Positions 33,254-41,308 of a stretch of DNA of 64,000 nucleotides are shown here, one piece after another. Both the position numbers and the translations under genes were made by a program. The stretch is from contig NZ_QGDV01000001.1 in NCBI RefSeq assembly GCF_003149025.1, positions 124,001 to 188,000 of the forward strand. Reading direction: 5' to 3'. Source of the stretch: Rathayibacter iranicus NCPPB 2253 = VKM Ac-1602. GTDB taxonomy: Bacteria > Actinomycetota > Actinomycetes > Actinomycetales > Microbacteriaceae. Below the pieces are notes generated by a model. The model worked only from the letters and a program-made list of their open reading frames with translations, searched no databases and was not told the origin of the DNA. Positions within the stretch are counted from its first letter, which is position 1. Each line of letters opens with the position of its first letter.

Positions 33254-34413
33254 TTCCGCTTCTTTCCTTGGGCGGTGATCAGGCCTGTGAGATCCTGCGG
33301 CGCGATCAATCCATCGACGATGTCAGACATCGGAAGCTCAGCGTCCAGCTCTCCCGAGACTTCGGTGATTTCCGATATCAGGTGCGCGACCGTGCCGTCT
33401 TCGGTGACTCTCAGCACGAGCACCTCCTCAGCCCGGATTCCCTCGTCATCGAGCAGCTCTGGGGCGTGTGTCGAAAGGACCACCTGGAGATTTCGATCTC
33501 TCTGGGTGGCAGCGAGAACGGTTGGCAGCGTGCGGACGATCGCGGAGTTGAGGGACAGTTCCGGTTCTTCGAGCAGCAGGACTCCGCCGTTTGATGGAGC
33601 ACTAATCAAAGTCCAGAGCAACCCGATCAGTCGGAGCGTCCCGTCGGAGAAGTCGGCCTCGCTCTGACGCGCGGGCGTCTCCCGCCAATTCTTATAACCG
33701 GCGATGAGGTGCGGTCGCCCCGCCGAGTCAACCTCCAACTTGAGGGATTGGAACTCGGGCACTGCGGATTGCAAAGCTGTTTCCATCCGACGGAGCCACG
33801 CGTTCTTCGTCGCCGTGGGCACGGCATTCATCTGTGCAATGAAGTCGGCCCCATATGGATCACCGGCAAGGGCCCCTATCCGCGCGGGATCACGGATGAT
33901 CTGAGGTACGAGATGAAAGTACTGCGTCTTGGCGAAGTAATCGGCGAGCACCCGGAACTGCTGATTCGCAGCTATCTGCTCTAGGTGCGTCTGTGTGAGA
34001 CGAACGCTGTCTGTCGCGTCCTCGCGATCGGGACGTTGCAGAAGAACTATCCCGTTCTTCTCTACTCGCTCTTGATCGACAATCGGGCGGTTCAGCCCGC
34101 CCTTCTCGCCGCGGATCGACAAGACGTATCGCCATTCGTCCTCGCCATCGCTCAGCCGGAGGTCGATAATGAGCCGACCGCCCTGGTTGTTTCGCGCGAA
34201 GAGGCTACGAACTTTGCTGATGCCGCCGCGGCGTTCTATCGCCGACGTCAAGCCTCCACCTGCCCCAGCGATGTCGCCGAGGAACCGAAAGAGGTCGAGT
34301 AGATTGGACTTGCCTGACGCATTGGGCCCGACGACGAAGAGGCGATTGTCAAGCGGAAAGTCCAAGGTCTTGAAATTCCGCCAATTGCTCGCCGTCACGT
34401 GAGTGATCCGCAC
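33250..34413 (-). CDS. SMC/RecF-like AAA ATPase of a putative defence module
   Basis: A 387-residue ABC-type ATPase of the AAA_21 class. The start is the GTG at 34413 with GAGGAG 6 nt upstream. The N-terminus ITHVTASNWRNFKTLDFPL leads to Walker A VVGPNASGKSNLLD near residue 28-41. The signature region is FSDGTLRLIGLLWTL near 255, Walker B LLLEEPELSLN near 276-286 and the switch His in VVLSTHAPELLDDE near 305-318. No long coiled coil is present, so it is a compact OLD-type ATPase without the C-terminal TOPRIM domain, which the next gene supplies. GC is lower than in neighbouring genes, a hint of transfer. Confidence 0.8.
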   Translation of the reverse strand: MRITHVTASNWRNFKTLDFPLDNRLFVVGPNASGKSNLLDLFRFLGDIAGAGGGLTSAIERRGGISKVRSLFARNNQGGRLIIDLRLSDGEDEWRYVLSIRGEKGGLNRPIVDQERVEKNGIVLLQRPDREDATDSVRLTQTHLEQIAANQQFRVLADYFAKTQYFHLVPQIIRDPARIGALAGDPYGADFIAQMNAVPTATKNAWLRRMETALQSAVPEFQSLKLEVDSAGRPHLIAGYKNWRETPARQSEADFSDGTLRLIGLLWTLISAPSNGGVLLLEEPELSLNSAIVRTLPTVLAATQRDRNLQVVLSTHAPELLDDEGIRAEEVLVLRVTEDGTVAHLISEITEVSGELDAELPMSDIVDGLIAPQDLTGLITAQGKKRK

Positions 34414-34544
34414 GGTGAACTCCTCCTCGGATCGATAAGTGCTCCTCAGCCTACGGGCACTCCTCTGGCGAAGCGGTTGCTGAACTGATCAAGGCCGCGC
34501 CCACGTCCGTCGACCTGTTCGGCGGTCGGTCAAAGCGTCTCTGT

Positions 34545-34871
34545 TCAGCTGGAGGACGCGTCGGCGTCGCGGGCCTGCTCGGCAGCGTCCGTCGTCTCTG
34601 TGTCGATGGCCTGGTCGCTCTTTGCAGTAGCCCCCGCTGTCGCGGGCGGAACTGGTACGTGCGCTTCGGGTGACATCTGGTGCCGGACGAAGCGAAGGGT
34701 GAAGCTGCGGCGGCCGATGCCGTCGATCCGCTCGGCGAGGACGCGGACACCGAGCACGGCCACAATCCGCCACTGCGCAGTCTCGTTGCCGACAATGGCG
34801 CAGAACTTGTCCCCGGGCCGTAGAGGTGTGCTGTCGGCGGTAGGTGAGGGGCTGGTCGCGTCGCGGCTCAT
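34545..34871 (-). CDS. Hypothetical protein
   Basis: A 108-residue protein from the ATG at 34871, chosen because AGGAG lies 8 nt upstream. The middle reads GDKFCAIVGNETAQWRIVAV, then LAERIDGIGRRSFTLRFVRH, a small beta-rich domain. The ends are Ser/Thr/Ala/Asp-rich and likely disordered. I do not recognise the family. A long perfect hairpin precedes the gene. The next gene upstream on the same strand ends at 35204. Confidence 0.6.
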   Translation of the reverse strand: MSRDATSPSPTADSTPLRPGDKFCAIVGNETAQWRIVAVLGVRVLAERIDGIGRRSFTLRFVRHQMSPEAHVPVPPATAGATAKSDQAIDTETTDAAEQARDADASSS

Positions 34872-34940
34872 GAGGTCGACTCCTGTGAAAGGCGGACCTC
34901 GGGATGACGCGTGCCGTACGCCACGCAGCCGGACGCCGGA

Positions 34941-34977
34941 CGCCGGACGCACAGGAGGGGGGCCTGTGCGTCCGGCG
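34941..34977 (-). terminator. Strong hairpin upstream of the 34545-34871 gene
   Basis: Perfect 15-bp arms, CGCCGGACGCACAGG and CCTGTGCGTCCGGCG, enclose a 7-nt loop. A triple CCGGACG run overlaps the left arm. It could terminate upstream transcription or act as a leader element of the small gene. Confidence 0.6.
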
Positions 34978-35123
34978 ACCGGTTATGGGTGCGACAGAAG
35001 GATCGAGCCCGCCGAACCGATCCTGTGCCGCATTGGAAGTGTAGGGGGGTGTTTCTGACAGTGGCGCGTAGTGTCAACCACTTGCGCAGCACCTGCCAGA
35101 CCTTTCAGCAGTGGCGAGAACGG

Positions 35124-35159
35124 CACGACCCGCGTCCCTGCGGGGGGAAGCGGGTCGTG
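35124..35159 (-). terminator. Terminator of the DUF7882-type gene
   Basis: A 10-bp stem, CACGACCCGC with GCGGGTCGTG, lies about 45 nt after the stop of the gene at 35204-35545. Confidence 0.7.
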
Positions 35160-35203
35160 GAGAGTGTCGGAGGCCGATCGGGTACGCGCTCCGGCGCGAG
35201 AAG

Positions 35204-35545
35204 TCAGGCCGCGGGCTCCGCCCGGCGCAGGGGTACGGCGGCGTTGTTCACCGGCTCGGGGACGATACGAAGACCGGCGCCGCTGTTGGCGCGTTCCATC
35301 AGTGCCTCGACCCATTCAGGATTGATCGTGGGCTGACGGCTGCCCTTGAACTCGAACTGGATCGGGATGGTCGGGTGCATCCACACGCCGCGGCGGCCCG
35401 TTCCAGCCTGCGGACTGGCATCGAGGGTGAGCAGGAATCGCTCGTCGCGTCGGAACTTGTTGATGATCACGATCTGGAGGTGAGCGAGGGCGCGATCTTC
35501 GACCTCGATGGCGGCGGGAGGGGTGCCGTACAGGATGTTGCCCAT
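35204..35545 (-). CDS. Small conserved Microbacteriaceae protein (DUF7882 type)
   Basis: A 113-residue protein. The N-terminal 90 residues follow a pattern common in Microbacteriaceae: MGNILYGTPPAAIEVEDRAL, then AHLQIVIINKFRRDERFLLT, then WMHPTIPIQFEFKGSRQP and NPEWVEALMERANSGAGLRI. Members are often mislabelled as ATP-dependent DNA ligase, although they carry no ligase motif; the current family name, as I recall it, is DUF7882. The real function is unknown. The ATG at 35545 has no strong ribosome-binding site. Confidence 0.75.
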   Translation of the reverse strand: MGNILYGTPPAAIEVEDRALAHLQIVIINKFRRDERFLLTLDASPQAGTGRRGVWMHPTIPIQFEFKGSRQPTINPEWVEALMERANSGAGLRIVPEPVNNAAVPLRRAEPAA

Positions 35546-35753
35546 GGTTGTCTCCGATCTAGCGAGCGAATGGCTGACAAAAATCAGCGTATATCGCTAG
35601 ATAACCTTCCTACTAGTTGAGCTAGCTATAAACATCCAAGAGTGCGTTTTCTGTCCAGCCGCTCGACCAGGAACTGCTTGCAGATCGTCGGCAGAGCGGA
35701 TCTCCGGCGTGCGAAGCCGAATTCGCAGGCCCTGGGGCCGAGGGAGCCGCGTC

Positions 35754-36332
35754 TCAGGCGCGACGCTGCTCCAAGACATCGTTCGCGTCGTACTCGCCGG
35801 CCGGCAGCTCAGTGGAGCGGTCGACCGATCGGATCGCCGCCGGGCGTTCGACGATGTCGCGCATGGTTTGCAGGAAACGAATGACGGTGTCGGCCTCGGA
35901 GGGATTCAGCGTCTCGGCTGCCTCAAGCATCCGCTGGTGCGTCTCGTCGAGAGTCTCACGGACCTCGCGGTGGGACGTGGCGGTCGCAACAATACGGATA
36001 GCCCGCCGGTCGCTCGGGTGCGGCTCCCGCACCACATGACCGCTCTTGACGAGCCGATCTATGAGGACAGTGGTCGACGCAGACGAGATGCCGAGGTAGG
36101 CAGCCAGGTCCTTCGCGCTCACGGGCACACCCTTTTGCTGGCGCCGCATCAGGAACTGGACGGCGAGGAGATCGTTCTCGCCCATTCCCATCGACCCCCG
36201 CGTCCGCCGACGCATGGCTGCTTCCGCTGTGCGGAACGCTCGCATCGCGGCGAGCACCTCGACTGCTCCCGGCTCGGTCGTCTCGCCCGAGTACCAAAAG
36301 GCTTCGGTGCGCTTCAGCGTGACCTCGTCCAT
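35754..36332 (-). CDS. MarR-family transcriptional regulator
   Basis: A 192-residue regulator with the winged helix of MarR proteins. The recognition region is VSAKDLAAYLGISSASTTVL near residues 69-88, and the wing is RLVKSGHVVREPHPSDRRAI near 92-111. The C-terminal helices mediate dimerisation. The ATG at 36332 has TAGACT exactly 6 nt upstream, so a leaderless transcript is likely. No obvious target gene adjoins; the TetR gene nearby is transcribed in the same direction but is separate. Confidence 0.88.
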   Translation of the reverse strand: MDEVTLKRTEAFWYSGETTEPGAVEVLAAMRAFRTAEAAMRRRTRGSMGMGENDLLAVQFLMRRQQKGVPVSAKDLAAYLGISSASTTVLIDRLVKSGHVVREPHPSDRRAIRIVATATSHREVRETLDETHQRMLEAAETLNPSEADTVIRFLQTMRDIVERPAAIRSVDRSTELPAGEYDANDVLEQRRA

Positions 36333-36338
36333 CTGAAT

Positions 36339-36344
36339 AGTCTA
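36339..36344 (-). promoter_or_regulatory. Probable -10 element of the leaderless marR transcript
   Basis: TAGACT on the minus strand, 6 nt before the ATG at 36332. Confidence 0.5.
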
Positions 36345-36537
36345 GGCAGGCGAGTATTAAGAAGGTCTAGTTAATCCCGCCTCGGACAAGACCCTTGCAG
36401 CACCTGCCGGAGATCCACTATTGCCGCGGGTTTCGTTGGCGCCGTCTCAGTGCTTTCGCTCACCGGCTGGCGTGATCCGCGAACGACGAGCCGGATGCTC
36501 CTCTCGGCGCTCGGGCAATGGGTACTCGCCGGCGCCC

Positions 36538-37119
36538 TCAGGGTGAGCGAACGAGCCGCGTCTCGGCATCGATCAGGATCTCGGCCGCGCGGCGGGCGTG
36601 CAGCGCGGCTTCCGGGCTCCCGGAGATGGCCGCCGTCGTCTGGGCGCCCTCGGCCAGGATGGCGAGCTGTGCGGCGAGCTCGGAGCCTCCTCCCGCTTCT
36701 TTTGCTAGGCGGGCGAGAAATGTTTGAAAGGAGTCCTTGTGCTCGCGGGCAAGCAGGGCGACTCCGGGATTCGACGAGCCGAGTTCGCCAAAAGCGTTGA
36801 TAAAGCCGCAGCCGCGGAAGGAGTCCTCTGAGAACCAATCGAAGAGAAAGTCGTAGATGGCGAGCAGCTTGCCACGCGGACCTGTGGCCGCCGCAACCCG
36901 GGCGCTGACGCCGATCGTCCACTGCTCGTGACGGCCGTGCAGCACGGCGACAATGACGGACTCTTTGCTGGGGAACTCCGAGTAGAGGCGCTTGAGCGAG
37001 ACGCCGGCCGCAGTCCGCAGCTCGTCCATGCCGACAGACTGGATGCCACGCTCGTAGTAGAGGCGGTCGGCGGCCGCAAGGATCGCCTCGCGGGGCGGGT
37101 GCTCGACGAGCGCTGTCAT
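36538..37119 (-). CDS. TetR-family transcriptional regulator
   Basis: A 193-residue regulator. The N-terminal helix-turn-helix is AILAAADRLYYERGIQSVGM then LRTAAGVSLKRLYSEFPSKE near residues 12-50. The ligand domain includes FRGCGFINAFGELG, a pattern typical of TetR proteins of the YxaF/LmrA type. I choose the ATG at 37119 because GGGGGA is 6 nt before it; an ATG 6 nt farther upstream is also in frame. Target and ligand unknown. Confidence 0.87.
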   Translation of the reverse strand: MTALVEHPPREAILAAADRLYYERGIQSVGMDELRTAAGVSLKRLYSEFPSKESVIVAVLHGRHEQWTIGVSARVAAATGPRGKLLAIYDFLFDWFSEDSFRGCGFINAFGELGSSNPGVALLAREHKDSFQTFLARLAKEAGGGSELAAQLAILAEGAQTTAAISGSPEAALHARRAAEILIDAETRLVRSP

Positions 37120-37341
37120 GGACATTCCCCCATGGTAAGCGCTGCGGGAACGTGCGTTCTCGGTGTGGAGCCGTCTGATGTGCAGGGGATCTGAGCCTGG
37201 CTCTCGGCGCATCGACAGTCGCGATGCCGCGGGCACCCCGGTGAATCGGACGGGGTCCCTGCGGATCGGACACTGCGGCGCTCCCGGCTGCTAGCGTCGC
37301 GCTCGGGCGCGCAGTGGCGCCGGGAAAGGGAGGCGGGGCAC

Positions 37342-37500
37342 ATGGTCGTCGCGATGCAGGCCACCGGGTTCGAGCGCGCCGCCCAGGTCGGCGAGCTGCT
37401 GATGCGAGGCGGAGGCTTCGGAGCCGATCCCGGCACGGCTCCGCGCAACGCGGCTCGACTCGAACTCGCGGCGCGCGACAAGGTGGTGCTGCTGCTCTGA
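37342..37500 (+). CDS. Short frame coupled to alkA
   Basis: A 52-residue frame from an ATG with GGGAGG 7 nt upstream, ending in a TGA that overlaps the likely alkA start (CTGA). It reads MVVAMQATGFERAAQVGELL, then MRGGGFGADPGTAPRNAARL and ELAARDKVVLLL. GC-rich third positions support coding. No family is recognised. Since alkA has no start codon or ribosome-binding site of its own, this frame may exist to drive coupled translation. Confidence 0.5.
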   Translation: MVVAMQATGFERAAQVGELLMRGGGFGADPGTAPRNAARLELAARDKVVLLL

Positions 37501-38345
37501 CCGCGACGACTGACCTTTACGCCAATGGACCCTTCGACTCCGTGGGTGCCGCGAACCTGCTCCGCAACCATGCTCTCCCGGGCGTGGAGCGAGTGTCGGA
37601 GGACGGCCGGCGGCTGGAGCGCCTGCTGACGATCGACGGCGTCGCCCACCCCGTGGCGGTCGAGCTGACGGCGACAGGGGTGCGACTCGAGGCTGCGCCA
37701 GCGGTGCTGATTCCGGCCGCGGCCGCTCTGCGCGCGTGGTTCGACCTCGACTCCGACGTCGTCGCGAGTGGCCGTGTGCTGTCGCACGAGCCGCTGCTCG
37801 CCCGCTCGATAATGGCGCGACCTGGCCTGCGAGCGACCCAGTATCCGGAGGCTTTCGAAGCGGCCGTGATGGCGGTCCTCGGCCAACAGGTGTCGGTCGC
37901 CGCGGCCCGCACCTTCGGCGGGCGCATGGTGGCGGCGTTCGGAGTCGCAGGGGAGCGAGGGCTGGTGACCTTCCCGAGTCCGCAGGCTCTGCTCGTCCCG
38001 GCGTTCGATGAGCTGCGGGCGGCGATCGGAATCACGAACGCCCGTGCGCGGACCGTGTGCGCCGTGGCCGAAGCATTCCTCGCCGGTCTCGCGCTCGACC
38101 GGGCCGGCGACCTGCCCGAGCAGCGTCGTCTCCTGCTTGCGATTCCCGGCATCGGTCCCTGGACTGCTGATTACCTCGCGCTGCGGCTGCTCGGCGACCC
38201 GGATGCGTTTCCTGCGGGCGACCTGGTGCTGCGGAGGGCGCTCGGACGGGTGAGCGCGGCCGAGGCGGAGGCGGCCTCGCAAGCCTGGCGGCCACATCGC
38301 GCGCTCGCAGCCTTCCACCTCTGGGCGAGCACGGGGGCGGTGTAG
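37497..38345 (+). CDS. alkA: AlkA-type DNA-3-methyladenine glycosylase II
   Basis: A 282-residue base-excision repair enzyme that removes alkylated bases. The N-terminal beta domain (YANGPFDSVGAANLLRNHAL, PGVERV) matches AlkA; the HhH-GPD core has VLGQQVSVAAARTFGGRMV near residue 130, the hairpin LLAIPGIGPWTADYLALRLL near 214-233 and the catalytic Asp in DAFPAGDLVLRRALG near 238-252. The only in-frame start that keeps the conserved N-terminus is the CTG at 37497, overlapping the upstream stop as CTGA; the next candidate, GTG 37542, would cut the first strand. This rare start deserves checking for a sequencing error. Confidence 0.85.
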   Translation: MTATTDLYANGPFDSVGAANLLRNHALPGVERVSEDGRRLERLLTIDGVAHPVAVELTATGVRLEAAPAVLIPAAAALRAWFDLDSDVVASGRVLSHEPLLARSIMARPGLRATQYPEAFEAAVMAVLGQQVSVAAARTFGGRMVAAFGVAGERGLVTFPSPQALLVPAFDELRAAIGITNARARTVCAVAEAFLAGLALDRAGDLPEQRRLLLAIPGIGPWTADYLALRLLGDPDAFPAGDLVLRRALGRVSAAEAEAASQAWRPHRALAAFHLWASTGAV

Positions 38346-38389
38346 TGGAGGACCGACCCCGCGCTTCTGATAGCTACTTCTCGCTGTAG

Positions 38390-38860
38390 CTAGTGCAAGC
38401 TCGCTGTATATTCAACAACCGCGTAAATCAAGGTGACTAATCCAGCCCCCGCAACGACCAACACGGAGGATCGCCAAGTGTAAAACGATCGTGTGGCAAA
38501 AAGGGATGCGAACAAGAGAATTGATACGCTCATAAATATACCACTGCCGTCTACCCAGTAGTGGACCGGAGCAAAATTGTCGAATAAGAATCCGACCGCG
38601 AAAGTCAAGGCCGAGCAAAAGACGGACGCTCGCGCGAAGGGTTTCCACGGTAGCTCCGCGTCGTGCTCTGGCCGATCCTCGGAGAGGACACGACGCGGAA
38701 CCGTGAGCAGAGCGGGTAGCGCTACGACCACGAATACCGACGACACTACCGCGGCAAAAACCTCAGCGCTGACCAACATTCCTCCCAGGGAGACTGGCGC
38801 GTTGCCAATGAGTCCAGAAACGAGGCAGGCTGCAAGCCATCGAAGACGCACTCTGCTCAC
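38390..38860 (-). CDS. Four-helix membrane protein in a low-GC patch
   Basis: A 156-residue protein from the GTG at 38860 with GGAGG 7 nt upstream. Four hydrophobic segments lie near residues 7-27, 31-55, 78-98 and 103-150 (the last probably two short helices). A basic/acidic loop TVPRRVLSEDRPEHDAELPW separates the halves. No family is recognised. Codon use is less GC-rich than in the flanks. It lies 22 nt after the stop of the secreted-protein gene, so the two are probably cotranscribed. Confidence 0.65.
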   Translation of the reverse strand: MSRVRLRWLAACLVSGLIGNAPVSLGGMLVSAEVFAAVVSSVFVVVALPALLTVPRRVLSEDRPEHDAELPWKPFARASVFCSALTFAVGFLFDNFAPVHYWVDGSGIFMSVSILLFASLFATRSFYTWRSSVLVVAGAGLVTLIYAVVEYTASLH

Positions 38861-38882
38861 AATAAAACCTCCCTACGCGATC

Positions 38883-40175
38883 TTAGCCAGAAACAGTCTC
38901 GTCGATATTCTCCGAAGGGCAAACGCCCGGAAGGAGGCAGAGGAAATTGGTGCCTGTGCCTTGGTAGAGTGTCTTCCAAGACTCACTTCCGTCACTATTC
39001 GAGAACCGCGCGTAAGCCTCGTGAGATGGAACTGGCTGACGGGAACCCTGAATTGACACAGAGCCACTTCGATAGATTTTTACCCAGGTCAAAGAGTACC
39101 GGATAGCACCAGCGAGACAGAAAGGGTCTCCAACTTCGTGAGAAACACCGAACGTCACGAGATCGCCGGAGCGCGTCGGATTTTGAAACACCATGCCCGC
39201 ATCCGAAGCTGTGCGAGTCTCGATAACGTCACCTTTGGAGTTCAACTTCCGCGTCGGCCCTACACTCTTCACATAGGCGAGATCGTATGGCTCAGTATTA
39301 TCCCAATTTACATTGAAGAACATTTGTGTCCGGTAGGATGACGTTTCATATGGAGCCCCTGCGCCCGGGCCAATGAAGTCGCGGTTATCTCCCTTGAACG
39401 ACTCGCCGTCCCCAAGCCCGCATCCGACCTTTGCTTCAAAATTGCTCACCGTGGCGTCCGGGATGAATGTTTTATAATCGTATGCTGTCGTGCTCGGCTG
39501 GTATCTGAGCGGATAAACTATCTGATCGCTGTGATTGGTGTCGGCGCTAAGTGCACTGACGGTCATTGCTCGGCTCGCAACGTTCCCCTGAGCGTCCGCT
39601 TTCCCTTCGAGGACATAGTCGTAAGAATCCCCAGGCTTCAACCCGGTATCTGTGAAGCGACCGTTCGACGAAGTTCCGCGAATGTCTCCGTCTCGGAGAA
39701 CGCTGTACTCTCCGCCTGGCGGCGTGTCCCAGTCGAAGCTAGCAGAGTCCGAGGTAATTGCTGACGCAAACTCTGGCGCCGCTTCCAATGGCGTATGACG
39801 ATCAACTGCATCGCCAAAATTACCTGATGTGAAAACATTGCCATTGATGGTCGTGACTTCGGGCTTCGGAATTGACGCCGTATTATTGCTAGCATTGCTA
39901 GCATCCATGGATGGCGCATACTGCACCGTGACAAGTGCATCCTGATCATTTACATGGACAATCTGAATGGTCTCCCCCTCGTCCGATTTACCCACGACCG
40001 TCTCTTTAGCTAAACTGGATGCATCGGCGACGCTAGCTCCTGTGGCTTCGAGTTCGACTACTAAACTAGCGTCTTTTGTCTCGCTCGCAAAAGCAAGCGA
40101 CGGAATGTACGCCCCTGAGATGCATAGCGGTAATGTAATTGCCGTAACCACCCGTAGTCGATTTATGCGCTTCAT
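38883..40175 (-). CDS. Secreted protein with FnIII-like domain, low GC
   Basis: A 430-residue exported protein. GGAAGG precedes the ATG at 40175; MKRINRLRVVTAITLPLCIS begins a signal peptide cut near ASETK. Residues 130-205 look like a fibronectin type III domain (FDWDTPPGGEYSVLRDGDIR, then GRFTDTGLKPGDSYDYVLEG). The C-terminal 200 residues are beta-rich with aromatic patches (YRTQMFFNVNWDNTEPYDLA) and two paired cysteines in GVCPSE and FLCLLPG, plus GCGLGDG and FCLAG. No enzyme motif or anchor is seen. GC of about 50 percent against about 70 percent around it points to horizontal origin. It is upstream of the four-helix protein. Confidence 0.75.
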   Translation of the reverse strand: MKRINRLRVVTAITLPLCISGAYIPSLAFASETKDASLVVELEATGASVADASSLAKETVVGKSDEGETIQIVHVNDQDALVTVQYAPSMDASNASNNTASIPKPEVTTINGNVFTSGNFGDAVDRHTPLEAAPEFASAITSDSASFDWDTPPGGEYSVLRDGDIRGTSSNGRFTDTGLKPGDSYDYVLEGKADAQGNVASRAMTVSALSADTNHSDQIVYPLRYQPSTTAYDYKTFIPDATVSNFEAKVGCGLGDGESFKGDNRDFIGPGAGAPYETSSYRTQMFFNVNWDNTEPYDLAYVKSVGPTRKLNSKGDVIETRTASDAGMVFQNPTRSGDLVTFGVSHEVGDPFCLAGAIRYSLTWVKIYRSGSVSIQGSRQPVPSHEAYARFSNSDGSESWKTLYQGTGTNFLCLLPGVCPSENIDETVSG

Positions 40176-40239
40176 GTAGAACCTTCCGTAATTTATTCGA
40201 TAGTGACCGCATTAGCTGTCGGAAATTCTGGAGTCATCA

Positions 40240-40623
40240 GTGGCACAACTTCGCAGTCGTCTGCGTGTTGATCCCGCACGGTGCATGTCCTTGTATCTCA
40301 ACGAGCCTGAAGGATTATCGGTGCGGGTAGGTAGCATCATTCGCGGCGGCTACTACCTAAAGGCCACCGCGACGGTCTCCCTGTCGAGGTCCAGCTTCGG
40401 GCGCGCCGACGAGGACGGCGGGTATAGCTCCTATCGTCCGTGGGTCGCCCTTTCCAGCACCTCTGACCCTAATGCTCGGCTCGGCGTGCAGGCTAATGTG
40501 GCGCGGGATGTGAATTTACATAGCCCCCCTGCGGGTCTCGGGAAGGCGGACAGAGTAGCTAGTCAGCCGTCAACAGGAACCTTCGCACGCTGTCCTACGC
40601 AGGGGAGTAGGCAGGAGCGCTGA
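40240..40623 (+). CDS. Hypothetical protein, possibly a fragment
   Basis: A 127-residue frame from a GTG with TGGAG 6 nt upstream. The first 90 residues (SLYLNEPEGLSVRVGSIIRG, then GYYLKATATVSLSRSSFGRA) look beta-rich and coding-like; the last 35 (PTQGSRQER and before) do not. It lies divergent from the low-GC secreted protein. I do not recognise it; it may be a truncated gene whose end was lost when the neighbouring remnant decayed. Confidence 0.35.
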   Translation: MAQLRSRLRVDPARCMSLYLNEPEGLSVRVGSIIRGGYYLKATATVSLSRSSFGRADEDGGYSSYRPWVALSSTSDPNARLGVQANVARDVNLHSPPAGLGKADRVASQPSTGTFARCPTQGSRQER

Positions 40624-40828
40624 GGCATTCACTACGAAGATCCCATACTCGCGAGCGCGTGACCGCTCGAACTCGTATACGTCTACATATTCCTTGTCCA
40701 TAACGCGCCAAGCTGTCGCGATATCGAGGTTGCGGCATCGAGATCGGCGAGAGTGATCCATGGCTCGCCGCGGCTATCACTTCATCACCCTTACGGGAGG
40801 GAAAGGTCAGCTTGGCACTCTCGATCAT
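40570..40828 (-). pseudogene. Degenerate coding remnant
   Basis: Three successive leftward frames give coding-like pieces in order: MIESAKLTFPSRKGDEVIAA from 40828, then GEPWITLADLDAATSISRQL ending at a TAG, then MDKEYVDVYEFERSRAREYG with IFVVNASALLPTPL. No single frame covers them. They probably come from one small gene broken by indels. Together with the low-GC pair this marks a region of acquired and decaying DNA. Confidence 0.3.
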
Positions 40829-40945
40829 CGAGACTCGGCACCGCAAAGAGCTACGAAAAATCAGGTGTCGGACGAGGGGAACGGCGCCCATGTCGTCCGC
40901 GCAATCGCTTACCGCGACGGCCCCTTGCCCGGGTCGTCAGCCCGA

Positions 40946-41308
40946 CTAGGTCAGGTACTCGACATCGTCATACAGGATCGGCGCATCCTCCGCCTCCGGA
41001 TCCTCGATCGGCACGTCCTCGTGCTCGAGAATAACGGCCACTCCGGGAGAGACCAGCACGCAGACCTCGCGCTCACCGGCGGCCGTGAAGCTCACCATGT
41101 CGCCGCGGTTACGCACCGCCTCGACAAGGCTTTTCTCCAGCGCCTTCGTGTCGAGCGAGGCGGCTAAGAGAAAGCGGCGACCGTCGATGCTCAGGGTGGT
41201 GCGTCGCACCATCGCTCCAGACCCAGGAGTAGTGCCACGCCCGCCGTGTTCCGCGGTGACCGCCTTGACCCGCAGTGCTGAGGAGTGCATCCGGATCACG
41301 GCATTCAT
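40946..41308 (-). CDS. Conserved hypothetical protein, second gene of a pair
   Basis: A 120-residue protein. The ATG at 41308 overlaps the stop of the upstream gene as ATGA, so translation is coupled. The core reads TTLSIDGRRFLLAASLDTKA, then LVEAVRNRGDMVSFTAAGER and EVCVLVSPGVAVILEHEDVP, a compact alpha/beta fold with an acidic C-terminal tail (EDPEAEDAPILYDDVEYL). It has no recognised motif. The tight pairing suggests a common task with its partner. Confidence 0.7.
   Translation of the reverse strand: MNAVIRMHSSALRVKAVTAEHGGRGTTPGSGAMVRRTTLSIDGRRFLLAASLDTKALEKSLVEAVRNRGDMVSFTAAGEREVCVLVSPGVAVILEHEDVPIEDPEAEDAPILYDDVEYLT

Noticed and set aside
37314-37496. Upstream extension of alkA in the same frame
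   Set aside because: This part has no start with a ribosome-binding site and overlaps the better-supported 52-residue frame.
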